From Polytrichum commune (lineage: Eukaryota > Streptophyta > Polytrichopsida > Polytrichales > Polytrichaceae), in NCBI GenBank assembly GCA_950295325.1, contig OX485807.1, positions 34,812,440 to 34,876,439 on the forward strand: DNA of 64,000 nucleotides, given 5' to 3'. The position numbers and the translations under genes were made by a program. Below, piece after piece: positions 11,919 through 24,249 of the stretch. How positions within the stretch are numbered: the stretch's first letter is position 1; each line of letters begins with the position of its first letter. The notes beneath the pieces are model-generated. The model saw only the letters and a list, made by a program, of their open reading frames with translations. It was not told the origin of the DNA and did not search any database.

Positions 11919-12289
11919 AGTAGATTAGTCACCACAACTCTTAAAGTCTTGAGAAATTGGAAGGCGACAACCATATAGCACTAGTCATCACAACACCAGA
12001 TGCTTGAGAAATGAAAAGTAGTTATGTAAGTGCACACATACAAAAGAGTAACAACCTTTTCAAGCAGACTTCTCCTTTGCGATCATCACAAGTTTGCACT
12101 AGAACCATGTGGCTTGAACTTTCATTAGACTCCTAAGTAAGATGTTTATTGCACTGCATAACTGCAAATAATAAATCGCACTAATTGGGATAATCAATGT
12201 AGTGCTAGAATATAGTTTTCACATTGGATTCAAGATGTCTCAACCCATGTAGGTTTGACACATGGCAAACTTGAGGGGAAAAATAATTA

Positions 12290-12428
12290 TTTATTGTCAG
12301 AATATAGAGCCCTGAGAGAGGTTGCCGTTCTTCCCTTTCCTCTCTCGGTGCTCTTAGTGAGTGCTTAACTGATGAAGCTCGAGACCCTATTTTGCCATAT
12401 GAGACAACATGAAGATACAAATCATCCT
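12290..12428. repeat. Dispersed repeat, copy a (with 13,725-13,872)
   Basis: Shares GAGGTTGCC, TTTCCT, TGAAGCTCGAG, TATGAGACAA and ATGAAGATACAA in order with 13,725-13,872. Family not recognised. Confidence 0.6.
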
Positions 12429-12654
12429 GTCCATTTAAAAAACCTTCCCCCTTAAAGGTTGGTGGTTGACACGTTTCATTCTTGTCTTGCTGGACTTATT
12501 GTGATTGAGTCCGATGTCAAAGTTTATCTTAAAATCTCAACCTCCAACCTATATTCTATTTTAGGACGAATGAGAGGTACACTCGTATGCGATAAATTAC
12601 AATTCTCCCAAGCCACGTATAAAAATCTAAGGTAGACGTGTGTTATTTGGATCA

Positions 12655-12955
12655 TTTTCTCGTAGGACATGACACACACACACACATTTACACACAATTA
12701 GTGCGAGTTGTTTAGTAAATCTTAATCGTGCTTGTAGTCAATTGCCTCATGAATTTCAGAGCTCATACGAACACCACTTTCATTATCAAAAGTGGAGATT
12801 CTCGTGCTCATTAAGTGGTTACATAGGTTCCTCCAATCATGTCGACTATCGAGCTTAAAACAACTAGAAATTTTGAGTAGTTATCCAATCTCTTTCAAAC
12901 ACATATCTTTTTGATGTTTGTTCTTAGGTCCATACCTAAGGCAGGAAAAACGGAA
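12655..12955 (+). repeat. Dispersed repeat R1, copy 3
   Basis: TAGTGCGAGTTG, AAAGTGGAGATTCTCGTGCT, GTCGACTATCGAGC, CCAATCTCTTTCAAACACAT, TTGTTCTTAGGTCCATACCT. Runs directly into the dispersed repeat that carries the hAT-like MITE. Confidence 0.65.
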
Positions 12956-13700
12956 AACGGTGAATGACCACTATTGGTGCACTAGACTAGGAGTTCTTGC
13001 GTGGACCCATAACAACCAATTGTAAAAATGGTGACCCGAAAAGGATGGAGTGATAGGCCGGATGCAGTGTTCAAGATTGAAGCACTCATATGAGTTTCAT
13101 TTTGAAGGGCTCTCAAATTTCAGCCCTTCAGTTGAAGGGCTGGTTCAAATCTGAGACGTCAATCCAAGAATATAGAAATGAAGTATAAAACTCATATTAA
13201 ACTTGTGCATGAATTATATGGTACATGTTTCTAGTACAATGTGGAGAATTAAGAATCAACCATCTAACTCCACTTCTTGTAGTGACAATGCCCTACACTT
13301 GTTGGTTCTTGTGGTGGGCAGATTATATTGAGGACTTCAAGTGATGTCTTCATTTTCAAGTTGGGGTTGCATGTTGAAGGGCTATTTTGAGAGAGGTATA
13401 TTTTGAAGGGCCAAATCGCGTTTGAAGGGCATTGAAGACTTCAATCTTGAACACTGGCCGGATGCAGTGATTGGCCATATAGGTCTTGTTCACACCACTT
13501 GGGATCACTTTTGGGTGCCATTGGGTTACCCGATTTGTGTGCCATCCGTACGCAAAATAGGATCTTTTGGTTCTCAAATTAGGGAGACTCTACTATACAA
13601 TTAGGTGGTTTGACTTACTTGCCTCTTTGGCAACATGTAACTGATTATTTACAGGGAACAAAATTACGAAACAACTTGCACGCTTCGTCGTTCCCTCTAC
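12945..13700. repeat. Older dispersed repeat interrupted by the hAT-like MITE
   Basis: Shares GTGAATGACCACTA, GGTGCACTAGACTAG, CACCACTTGG then ATC, GGGTGCCAT and TAGGGAGACTCTA, in the same order, with 24,762-25,115. The copy here is longer by about the 392-bp insertion plus one 8-bp duplication. Confidence 0.75.
13065..13456. mobile_element. hAT-like MITE with perfect 8-bp target duplication
   Basis: Terminal inverted repeats CAGTGTTCAAGATTGAAG / CTTCAATCTTGAACACTG, 18 bp and perfect. GCCGGATG lies immediately outside both ends (13,057-13,064 and 13,457-13,464). An 8-bp duplication and a CAGTG start fit the hAT superfamily. The interior has several TTGAAGGGC motifs in both orientations. It sits inside an older dispersed repeat that has an uninterrupted copy at 24.76-25.12 kb. 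Confidence 0.85.
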
Positions 13701-13724
13701 GTGTTGGATTTCGGCACGTGCACT

Positions 13725-13872
13725 TAGCTTAAAAGAGGTTGCCATGATTTTCCTTTCCTTTCTGGTGCACACTTGGCAACGATGAGTACTTCCTCTCTCA
13801 CCTGGTGAAGCTCGAGCGCCTCTTTGTCTGCCTTATGAGACAAAAATGAAGATACAATTTCATCATCCCATG
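13725..13872. repeat. Dispersed repeat, copy b (with 12,290-12,428)
   Basis: Partner of 12,290-12,428, same orientation, with somewhat longer spacing between the shared blocks. Confidence 0.6.
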
Positions 13873-14379
13873 CATTGTCTGCACCAGAAGCTTGATGGTT
13901 TGGCACTGAGCAGACAACTGAGAAAAATAATAATCTTCTACATATTTATATACACAGAAAGGCAGCAAAATTTGCCGCCCCGCCGCCATAACAGCAGTTG
14001 AATGAGGGGGCTGCCGTGAAGTTACCTAATGTGTGGGCTTGGGCTTGGGCTTTCCCCTCGTATTCCCCACTTACCCTGAATCGGGAAAGATGAAATCATT
14101 GGAAAACAAAAACCTGTGCGAGGGGGGCCTTACAGCTTGGGTCACAGGCTAGGTGTGCAGGTGCTTAAGTTACATACTAACATACTCGGACATTGATGGC
14201 CCAACCGCCCACGCTCAGAGTTGACATTTGTTTTTCCTCTTTCCCCTCCCCTCTTGCAGTGAAAATGAACAAGATCTGCAGGCTGACACTTGAGGGGAGG
14301 GGGGAGGGGGGGGGCTGTGCTTCAAACTTCACGTCACCCCACGTACATGAGCAGCCTAAGTTAGCAGCTGCCTTATATA

Positions 14380-14943
14380 GGGCCACTTCACACACGAGCA
14401 AAGAGCCGTGACCGTGACATTGTGAGAGCCCAAAAGAATGTGTCCCAACACGCCTCCAAACTCACGTGGTGTGGTCACGGGCCCTCAAGTGTAGTGTGGA
14501 GTCATATGTGACCGGGCGCTCGATCAGATGCTATTTCAATGAATCTCTAGTCATGCGGGGCCACTACCAAACGGTTCCTACTCAGCATTGCTTACATTTA
14601 GGGCCACTTCACACACGAGCCAAGAGCCGTGACCGTGACATTGTGAGAGCCCAAAAGAATGTGTCCCAAGGCCGTCCCAGCACGCTTCCAAACTCTTGTG
14701 GTGCGGTCACGGGCCCTCAAGTGTAGTGTGGAGTCATATGTGACCGGGCTCTCGATCAAATGCTATTTCAATGAATCTCTATTCATGCGAGGACCACTAC
14801 CAAACGGTTCCTACTCAACATTGCTTACATTTAGGGTCACTTCGCACATGAGCCAAGAGCCGCGACCGTGAGATTGTGAGAGCCCAAAAGAAAGTGTCCC
14901 AAGGCCGTCCAAACACGCCTCCAAATTCATGTGGTGTGGTGCA
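14380..14943. repeat. Tandem array of F1 MITE left halves
   Basis: Three head-to-tail segments begin GGGCCACTTCACACACGAG at 14,380 and 14,601 and GGGTCACTTCGCACATGAG at 14,834 (periods 221 and 233 bp). The first two end in the same junction (ATTGCTTACATTTA) before the next copy. The third stops near 14,943. Each carries only about 200 bp of the family's left side and no right terminus. Confidence 0.85.
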
Positions 14944-17567
14944 ATTGAGTTCAAATATTATGAAGCCTCCTTTGATTTGGATATGAATAATAAAAGTCAA
15001 AATTCAGAATGCTCTTACATCCTAGCTTTATATATATAGATTATATGTTGCATGCAAAATGGGTTTGTGTCCATCCGGGGGTAAACTCTTCATTTTTCAC
15101 TCACGCAAGTCATGTGGTAGACCTAGGAAATCAATTGGACTCAAAGTACACCTGGACCTGAACATAATGAAATTGTATACATGTGGCTTTACCAATGGGT
15201 CTCACCATAGAAATGATAAAACCCAACCTTAGATGTATGAACCACGTATTTCGCCCTCATACCAACATTTGATATTACAATTTTGATACACACGGGTAAG
15301 TTTCTTGATACCATTATTGATGTCAATTATTAATTACCATGTCTCCACCTATATACCCGTCTACCTTATGCTCCAACCAATCACACGATGACACATGGCA
15401 GCCTCTTATTGGCCCAGGCAACCAATTTCACATCTAATTTGACCTGTAGGGAGGCTATTTCACCTGTGTGGGAAGGAAGCTCACAACCAACTGTGAGTAC
15501 GGCAAGGACGTCGATATTCATATGTACGTTCACAAGCTTTTTATTTTGATTCTCTGCCCGCATGACTTGAGCCACTGCCAGTGACTGAGCCATGCAAATC
15601 TCAACACATAAGTTAGACCGAGAAGTTTGAGGCAACGACATAGAACTGAACTGAACCGGGCAGGGCCATGGCCATGGCCACATGATTCCCATAATCTGAG
15701 TCACGGTGATCGCCACTTGAATGATTTTGTAAGCATTCTATCACTTGAGCAGAGTCGGCTTCTGATGCATATCTGCGAGCTTTCCTGCCATTCGATCGAG
15801 TCAAGGCTGTGGCTGGTTTGTTTCTGAATCATCGCAAGCAAGTAAGTAGGTGAGTCCAGTGAGCCCTGGATTTTGATGGATTTTGAGAGCTTTTGAGAGT
15901 GAGAGAGAGAGAGAGAGAGGCTGTGCATGGTCAAAGCCTGCGACTATATTATTCCCCATAATTTGAAGGGTGTCCTGGGATTTTGTTAAACAGTCGCCGT
16001 TAAAAAGAAAAGAAGAAAAAGGGGGGTAGGTGATTTCATGAGTGGGCTTGAGTGTGTGGACAAAACCCCACACACACTTGACTCACGAAGAATCTGGCCC
16101 CAGGGCTCCTGAAGCCTCGTGGCTCGACTGACCCTCAGATCATCTTTGATCATGTCTTGTAATGTAGACGGTGCTTAAACTGTGGAAAGCGGCGAGCAGG
16201 TATACCGTTATTAGGTTGTGAGGTTTGGATTGGTTCCCATGAGCGATCGACATTGGATTCCAACGCACCCAAGTACGCCTTTTGTGAACTCCGTATGCAA
16301 AAGTTATAAGAGTTCGAAGTTTTATTGGAAGACGGTCCGAAGCGAACACGGTAGTTTGAAGTGAAACTTGTGGATATTTTTGAAATCGGTGTGTATTTAT
16401 TGTGCAAGATAATAGGGTGTTGGTTGAGGGGTGAGGTATTGGTTTCAGCGCCATCTACGTTGTGTTAGCTATGGTTTCATTAACAGGTAATATGTAAAGA
16501 TAAATGTGTTCAAGGACCCAGAGTAATAAGACGTCTAGCCTTAGCCGATGTGCGTGAAATCTAGATTCTAGGGCTATGGCCTCATGACACCTCTGAAAAG
16601 TCAACGACATCTATCATATCTTAGGTGGTTGAACCCTCATTGATGAAGAGTTGAAAGGCTATAGCCCTTTCGACATAACATTTACTCATCCAATTGGGTT
16701 AGTTCACTAGACCTTGGAATAAAGTAATTATATTCTATGGGCCCTCCCAAATAAAGTAGAAAATATTCGGTTATTGTGCATACACACAAGCTGACATTTG
16801 GAAAGTTGGGTGTAGTTATACCCCAGGACTATTCATGGGAAGCACTATCCATCCCCACATTATTCACAATCTTCATACTATTCATACTGGCCCGATTCAC
16901 TCTTCATACCACGCGCCAATTTCTTCTTACTATTTAGGATTGTTCCCATGGAGGTAAGATAGTGAAGGCCCTTGTCAGATACTAAATAAGAAATTGAACT
17001 CATCCATATGGGGTCAAAGCATGGTAAAGTGAACAAGAAAAGTGGTATGCCCTTCAATTGTGATATTTTTTTGTATATGATAACAGAAGTAGGATCAATT
17101 CTATACACAATGTCATTCCGAGACCACAACGCCCTTCAATGGGTTTGAACCAAACATGGTTGAGTATTATTACGGGAAGTGGTCCCAGTCACATTTCAGT
17201 TAATAGCAACTTCTCTTGAGCCAACCACACCTACAAAAAGTTGGCAATCATGTGATTCTACTTGCGCTTTTCATTTTGTAGAATTCTTGCATAGCTTCAT
17301 AGAGTTGGGCGATCAACTTCAGTTCAGATGATTTTTAAGTGTATTTCTTCCATGATTGATTCTTGAGGAGTTGGTTGATCATACTACCTTTCCCATAATA
17401 CAAAGTGTAACTTGTTTAATCAAGCATGTGTGTGAGATTATCGGTTTGTGTTGAGTGACAATATTCTTGAAAGAGCAGTGCTCTGGACCAATTTGTGGGA
17501 GCTTTGTGTATTTGCAAGTGCATTGATTGCATTTGATGTATAAAGGAGTGAGAAATCAATGGAGTAA
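14944..17567. other. Spacer without recognisable genes
   Basis: A CCATGG-rich stretch lies at 15,660 and the (GA)n tract at 15.9 kb. The minus-strand frame 16,140-16,454 (104 codons) has no recognisable domain. Confidence 0.4.
15893..15919. repeat. (GA)n microsatellite
   Basis: Uninterrupted GA dinucleotides for about 25 bp. Confidence 0.9.
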
Positions 17568-18107
17568 GGGGTTTTTTACACCATGGACCATGAAGTTGTC
17601 CCAAGGCCTTGTAAAATTTATGATTGGTTGTTGAATGCGTCCCGGGTTCACTTCGGTTTACACCAAGAAAAAAATGTCTGAGTGATCATAGAGTTCAAGG
17701 TCTTCAAAAGACATATTTTAAGGCCTACATTATCCACTAACATGATTCAACGGGTTTTGCAATGGGAGAGGCAAAAGAGGTGCTTTGATAGAAAAAGACA
17801 AGGGCCCATGGTAGAGAAACATTGTCATAATAATTCTTTTGGGGGAAGAGAAGATGAAGACAAAAGAAGACAAAGGCATGGCCAAACTTGATTTTTTTTT
17901 TCAAAACTGCCCTTTTTGGACACATATTAGAAGAAGAAAATCAACACATTCATTTTTTGGTGCATGGTCATTCCTCTTGGTCCACATTCGGTTTACACCT
18001 AGTGAGGGGCCCAAAGACTTTGTAAATGGATTCTTTAAGAAATCGGACCATGGGAAAAGGCCATCTTTCATGGTCCGACTTCCATGGTCCATGGTGTAAA
18101 CCGCCCC
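17568..18107. mobile_element. Harbinger-like MITE family F2, copy A
   Basis: Left end GGGGTTTTTTACACCATGGA, right end the complement of GGGGCGGTTTACACCATGGA; the right arm continues with a second CCATGGTCC-type motif. Length is 540 bp. The interior matches the reverse complement of 20,351-20,920 (for example GGGAGAGGCAAAAGAGG, AAGGGCCCATGGTAGA, CATGGTCATTCCTCTTGG). Target duplication unclear. Confidence 0.75.
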
Positions 18108-19148
18108 AAAGAAAGTGAGAAATTCTCGGTATAAGCAAGCAGAATTCTTGTATGTGTGATATGCATAAGAGGCAATAAGTGTCACATAGCATGAAATCAA
18201 AGGAGGTTGGAACGAACTGAATGATTCCGTTAGTATTTGCATATTGAGGGATATGTTTTTGTGAGATAATTGAGCCAAAAGATATACCGAAGGTTAGGAG
18301 TTATGCATGTCTCACAAAGAGATCATATGGGGATTAGTCTAAGTGAGGGTAGGCCATGGTTGACTAAAGCAAACCTTTGGGAGAGGAATTCAATGTGCTT
18401 AGATAATGAATCTAAAGAGGGACTCGCAAGGAATAGGGAATAAAGTGGACTCTTGTATGAGCAATAATTTGGGCGTAGCCTAAAAGTCTAAGAGAAAGGA
18501 ATGAATTGGTTCATGACCTAAAGTTTAAATGGTTGGGTAGCCCATGCCATGTATAACCTTGAAGGGACATCACCGCAAGAGCATGACACTTCACTCAATT
18601 GGATTAGGATAATCGTTGAAACATATAATGCTCGTAATAATTGATTTATTGTTGCAATTGTGATTAATGCTTGATCAACATCGCCTTGATGTATGTGATT
18701 TTTTCATGACATGTTTACACACATCTACCATGTTGTGAAGGTGGCACCTACAATTCCTTGAAGACCTCACGTCTTGGTTGTGAGTTTAAAACTCTCCTTG
18801 TGTGTGTTGAATTATTGCAAACGATACTTGATCATGCATTCAACAAATGTGGTTACTCATGAGAGATGCCAACCAAGAGATGAATTCTTGAATATCAAAG
18901 AAACACCCAAATGAATCTATTGCATTTAGAAGGATCGAGACGAATCAAGGGTTGTTTGGAGGAATTATAAAGAATGAATTCATTTTGAAGGGCGATGATT
19001 GAGGTTGCATGGAGAGGTCAAGGTTGTACACATTTAAGAGCCCACCTTTCAAAAGAAAAGGCACTACACCCTACCATCTTTTAAGGGGAACTCCTTTTGA
19101 GTAAAATAGGATAACGGGTTCACATTCACGTAAGTGATAATAACACCA

Positions 19149-19179
<31 letters not shown>

Positions 19180-20106
19180 CTTCTTCTTCTTGCATGATGA
19201 GTTTCATTGAGATCCTTACCACCACAAGTCATTCGCACCTTAAAAAGTGCAAAACCTATCACGGTATTCTAAATATCGTCTAATACGTGGCCCTATTGTG
19301 GGCACTGCCAATCCCACAAAACAATTCCAACCGTTAGCTCAAACCAAGAATTGTCTTATCCAACTAGCGACTGCAAATCACAACCATTGTCATCTCAAGG
19401 TTCCAATTCGGAGTTGACACATAAAAGTGTTTCAAGCGATGAACAATAAACTCGTAGACGAGCGAACGTACACGCCACACATCCAACAAAAACAACTTGA
19501 AAGGGTAGAACCCCACACACCTCCATCCCTAGACCACGAATATCGAATCACCGTCATCGGCACGGGTGACTTGATTCTTACACCTTCATCTAAACATGGA
19601 ACGGAGATCGTCAATAAAATCAAACAAAATGGTCACTTCATTCTATCACTTGTTGGGGGGAGATTGTTCATTCGTACACATCATGGTCATGTAATCGTAT
19701 CCCATATAATAATAACCCTAAAACACCACGCCCCGGCCGGTCCTTTTTTAAGGGTTATTAATTAGCTTAAGAGTGGATGGATGGATGGATGGAACAAGTT
19801 AGTGAGAAAGAAAGATAATAAGAAGCTGTGGAATTGATTTGCAGAAGGAGTGTGTCAGTCCACAAAGGATCAAGCGAATCAGATCTCTGTGCTGGGTCTG
19901 TTGCATCACATGACTTGCACAATTTCTAAGTTTCTCCAGTTCAATGCAATGATGCAATGGTGGACCATTAGATATTTGGCCCCTATTCGGGTAATATAAT
20001 ATCTTTGTAAGTAAGTGGTAGTGGTGGTGGTAGTAGTAGTGGTACTTACCTGCTGGGGATTAGCTGGGGAAGAGTGTGATTTACTAATGTGGGGTGGGTG
20101 GATGTT
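18108..20106. other. Spacer without recognisable genes
   Basis: Contains the (TTC)14 and a (GGAT)n tract (19,774-19,792). A 112-codon plus-strand frame lies at 19,427-19,765 (MFQAMNNKLVDE start). I do not recognise it and rate it a chance ORF or retroelement scrap. Confidence 0.35.
19150..19191. repeat. (TTC)14 microsatellite
   Basis: Fourteen uninterrupted TTC units; on the minus strand they give an artificial poly-Arg frame. Confidence 0.95.
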
Positions 20107-20206
20107 CAGACTCACGGCCCGGTTACACCATGGGACCGTGAAGTCGGACCGTGGACGATGGCCTTTTCCCATGGTCCGGTTTCTTTAAGAACTCGATTAA
20201 CGAAGC
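20107..20206. mobile_element. Family F2 MITE, partial copy
   Basis: GGCCCGGTTACACCATGGGA followed by CCGTGAAGTCGGACC and CCCATGGTCCGGTTTCTTTA, the same order as one end of copy B. No matching second terminus is visible before copy B, so it is truncated or solo. Confidence 0.6.
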
Positions 20207-20350
20207 TTTTACAAAGCAAAGAGACCTTTAGATTGGATACCATGTTTCAAATCAGAGTAGGAAGTTGGAATGAGTCGCAAAGGTTGTTATGGAAACTTGA
20301 CTGTAGATGTACCGAACATACCGGTGTAGGAGATTTCCTTATTTCAGATT

Positions 20351-20920
20351 GAGGACGAGTTTACGCCATGGACCGTGAAGTCGGACCATGGAAGATGGAC
20401 TTTTCCATGGTCCAACTTCCATGATCCGATTTCTTAAGAATCCATTTATAAAGCCTTTGGGCCCTTCACTAGGTGTAAACCGAATGTGGACCAAGAGGAA
20501 TGACCATGCACCAAAAAATGAATGAGCTGATTTGTTTTAATATATGTCCAAAAAGGGCAATTTTGAAAGAAGAAGAAAAATTTAAGTTTGACCATTCTCT
20601 TGTGTTCTCTTGTCTTCATCTTCTCTTCCTCAAAAGAAATCTCATTAAAATTTTATTATGACAACATTTCTCTGCCATGGGCCCTTGCCTTTTTCTACCA
20701 TAACCCCTCTTTTGCCTCTCCCACTGATAAACCCACTGGACCACATCGGTGGATAATGTAAGCCTTAAAATATGTCTTTTGGGAACCTCAAACTCCATGG
20801 TCTCTCTAACATTTTTTCCTTGGTGTAAATTGAAGTGGTCTCGGGACAAGTTCAACAACCAATCATAGATTTTTAAAGGCCTTGGGACAACTTCACGATC
20901 CATGGTGTAAACGGCCCCTC
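20351..20920. mobile_element. Harbinger-like MITE family F2, copy B (inverted)
   Basis: Runs from GAGGACGAGTTTACGCCATG to CCATGGTGTAAACGGCCCCT and is the reverse complement of copy A at 17,568. The two copies form a widely spaced inverted repeat about 2.2 kb apart. Confidence 0.75.
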
Positions 20921-21499
20921 AATTGTGGCTCTCCCATACATATAAATGCTTGGCTCGTAAGGTAACTTAACCTACTTACGTGGCACCTCTTCTTAATCAG
21001 ACACTTATATTTAAAGAGGTCTTTAGGGTAGATGGTGCTAATATACCCTCAGGTCCTGAAAGCCCCTGTCAATTGCTAACAATGATCATTTATTAAGAAT
21101 TGAATCAAATGATAATATCTTTGTTCATTGTTCATTACCAAACTACCTTTCACTTAAAGCTCAAATTATATTTATGAACTATTTTCAAATGATATCCCTT
21201 TTAAAATGCCCGAATGAATGTTGTAGGCTTTATTATAAGGACTAACTATATAGATTTGTGTACCAATCTTTTATGAATTTTTTTTTTAGAAGTTTTCTCT
21301 TTCATATAGAGGTGGACGTACTTTTTTTTATAGTGGATTTTGATATTTGCTTGAAACTCTTAGGTGTTTAGGGTTTACAATGACAACTTTTGTGATTCAC
21401 ATTTGCTTACCGAATGTTTAATCCAATGGTACATGATGTCTAGGGAGTTGGCAGTGCTTGCCTACCATAACATGGGATTCCAGTTCACAATAAGTACAC

Positions 21500-21700
21500 T
21501 AAACAATTGATTTAGCAAGGCATTAAAGTTGGTGTGCCATGTTATTAGTTAGAGTGGTCTCTGTGACTTGTCATGTAGCACCAAGTGTTATGTGACACCC
21601 TCTATACTTGCTACTTATTGATTGCAAGACAATCAATGTAGGTCAATGATGAATAGTGTGGGGCCACACTAAAATAAATGATTTACTATATAACGGGGAG
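21500..21700. mobile_element. MITE with GATTTAGTGTGGC termini, copy 1
   Basis: Left ATTGATTTAGCAAGGCATTA; right GGGGCCACACTAAAATAAAT. The interior has TGGTGTGCCATG, GACTTGTCATGTAGCACC, GTTATGTGACACC and GATTGCAAGACAATC, shared with five other copies in the window. Confidence 0.6.
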
Positions 21701-22718
21701 TGCACTATAAACTTGCCCTTCCCGAGTTTATTGCTATTCCAACTAGGTCCACTAGACTTGGACTTTGAGTTAGGGGTCCATCCAACTCAAACATATAGAT
21801 ACTAGAACAATGCAATGTTTCTTTATTTTCATCCTCCCCGATGATAGATGTCATGAAGCCTTACCCACTTAAGGTAGATGGTGTAAAACTTAACCACCCA
21901 CCCAAAACCAACACCTTAAAATCTTGCACAATAAGTACATATTGTATTTAAGAATTTCCACTACCTTTACAAAAAGCTCCCATATTGCTTTTGGGTCATG
22001 TAACAAAACTTTAATTCTCTATTAGAAATTTCTTTGGCATGTACCACCCAATCACGAGATAAGATAAAGAACCTTTACTCTTGCGCAAGAGCCCTTTATA
22101 TACCTCCCCACCATGCCCAATTGTCTTAAGTTTAACCAAAGTAAAAGCATGTTCATTATTAACAAATATAATGAACTATGTGCTTTTACTTTAAACTCAT
22201 TCTAGACTACCGTTATCTTATTTCTAGTCAACATGTACCAATAATGGCTCATGTTACAAGTCATTACCAATATAACTTTGAGCACTTACAACTTTTGCAT
22301 ACATAATTTGAATAAGACATACTTTTGTGTGTTGGAATCCCTTGCCTTTACTAACATGTATCATTTAGTTTTTTTTTCAAATATACTATTGATGCTCAGT
22401 GCGTAAACTTTAAAGCGAAGGTTTTAGCACCATCTACATTGGTCCTTCCATGCTCATTCCTATCTTAGCCCCGGGGGTGCACCTTTCATTCAAATAAACC
22501 AAGAACTATGTACATTCACAACATAATCTAAAAACCCCTTATATACAAGTGATTTTTTTGGGTAAAATCAAAAAATATTTGTACAATTTCAATGATAAAA
22601 ATACAAGTGACAATATGTATACATTTAAAAAAATACATTCATATATAGTGGTTAACATAAGTACACAACTATATTTCTTAATAACAATCAACCCCTATCT
22701 TATGTATAATGCAAAACC

Positions 22719-23141
22719 CTAGCATTCATAAATAAAGTTGTTGAAGACTTTTTCATACTCTGGATGTAACTCATATGCATCTAAGTCTACAACACCTACA
22801 ATATATGTCATAGAAGCTATTATAGTTTCCAAATTTCTCATCAAATGATCAATATGATCGTGAGTCCACTTGTTGTTGGTTCCTTTTTGATACCAACATA
22901 AGCTTATCCCCATGTTTGACGGATGGTCCATCAAGTTGATTGGATCCCTATACTCCACCCAATGATTACCAAATTTTGTACACGTCTTATAAACCCTCCC
23001 AAGAACCAAACCTTTATGCAAGCTAATTTTTTGGTCTACCACTTTTTTGACAATTCTAGCTTTAGGTGTGTTCTGTCTTGACTTTCCTTGCATACATCCT
23101 ACGATTATGACAACACTTAAAACTTGAAGTATCTTGAACAA
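22719..23141 (-). CDS. Hypothetical 140-residue protein with hydrophobic N-terminus
   Basis: A minus-strand frame of 140 codons, one of the longest outside the U-box gene. It begins MFKILQVLSVVIIVGCMQGK, which resembles a signal peptide or membrane anchor. It continues with a basic stretch, then a Trp/Cys/His-containing body, and ends at a TAA. Composition is protein-like (varied, non-repetitive). No family recognised and no supporting introns or neighbours, so a chance ORF or an exon relic remains possible. Confidence 0.25.
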   Translation of the reverse strand: MFKILQVLSVVIIVGCMQGKSRQNTPKARIVKKVVDQKISLHKGLVLGRVYKTCTKFGNHWVEYRDPINLMDHPSNMGISLCWYQKGTNNKWTHDHIDHLMRNLETIIASMTYIVGVVDLDAYELHPEYEKVFNNFIYEC

Positions 23142-24249
23142 AAGAAAGCTACTTGACCGTTTACTCCACTTGTTAATTAGTGTCTACCATGCTTGCTTTA
23201 ATGATAGCCACAACTTAATTCGGAGACATGAGAGTCATTATGCTCTCTATTCAAAACCAAGAATTCACTTGATGAAAAAAAAATTATAAACACCTAATAT
23301 TGCTTCCAAAATCAAATACAGAAAACATCTAATTTGATGAGCACCCAAAAGGAGGTAGGGGCAATGTGAAACGCACAAAAAGAATGAGGAAAGGAGGAGT
23401 TTTGAGCACCTTCACAATTTCAATGAACTTTTTGCGAGCATTTGCAACAAGGCCTAACTTCTAAGTCACCTAATACATGCAATCAATACCTACATCAAAC
23501 CACCCACATCAACCATCCACATTCCCTTTGATCAACCTTCACACATAAGCATGGCCCATTTCTCTTGCAACCTTGAGTAAAAATTAGCATTGTTCACAGC
23601 TCAATGACCCCTTCCAAAACTTGGATATTGCCTCTTCCATACATGCATAAATGAAATAAGGAAATGAGAAAACGATTCATTCTAGTTGCATCTAATATTA
23701 AATACTTATCCCATAAAGTCTAGTGACACTACCATACAAGTACAAATGTTGTATATTTTCTACAGGTTCGTCATACATGTATAGAATTACGAGTTACAAT
23801 TTGTAGCATACGTATACATAGTACAACAAAGTTCAAATCAATGCCCCTTTTGTGCACTCACGTAAACTCATATGTGTTATGAAAGGTGGACCCCAAAGAT
23901 ATTAACAAATGAAAACTCTTACCAAATACCATGTACTTTCAAAACCCTTAAAAGACCCAAGCCTAAATTTTCCCAAAATTGTAAAAAAACTACCATCATG
24001 ATTTAGCAAATCAAAGAAGAAAATTTGTCCCTTGAAAATTTGAATCTAACCGTACAGATGGTGTATCTACCTCTTATGATTATTTATTAAGACACTCATC
24101 CATCCATGTGTCCCAATTCATAAGATCATAGCATATACATATGTGTACACTTTGTATGGATGGCTAGAGGTGGTTGCCTAGCTTTAGTCTACATTGCTTG
24201 CTTTATTATTAGCCTTCATTCCACACCTATATCTATGACTATGCACTAG

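Noticed and set aside
19071..19262. Minus-strand frame with a poly-Arg run
   Set aside because: The Arg run is the (TTC)14 microsatellite read in reverse.
22719..23141. Idea that the 140-codon frame is an S1-type self-incompatibility homologue
   Set aside because: The size and signal-like start fit loosely, but the conserved Cys and Trp positions of that family are not seen.
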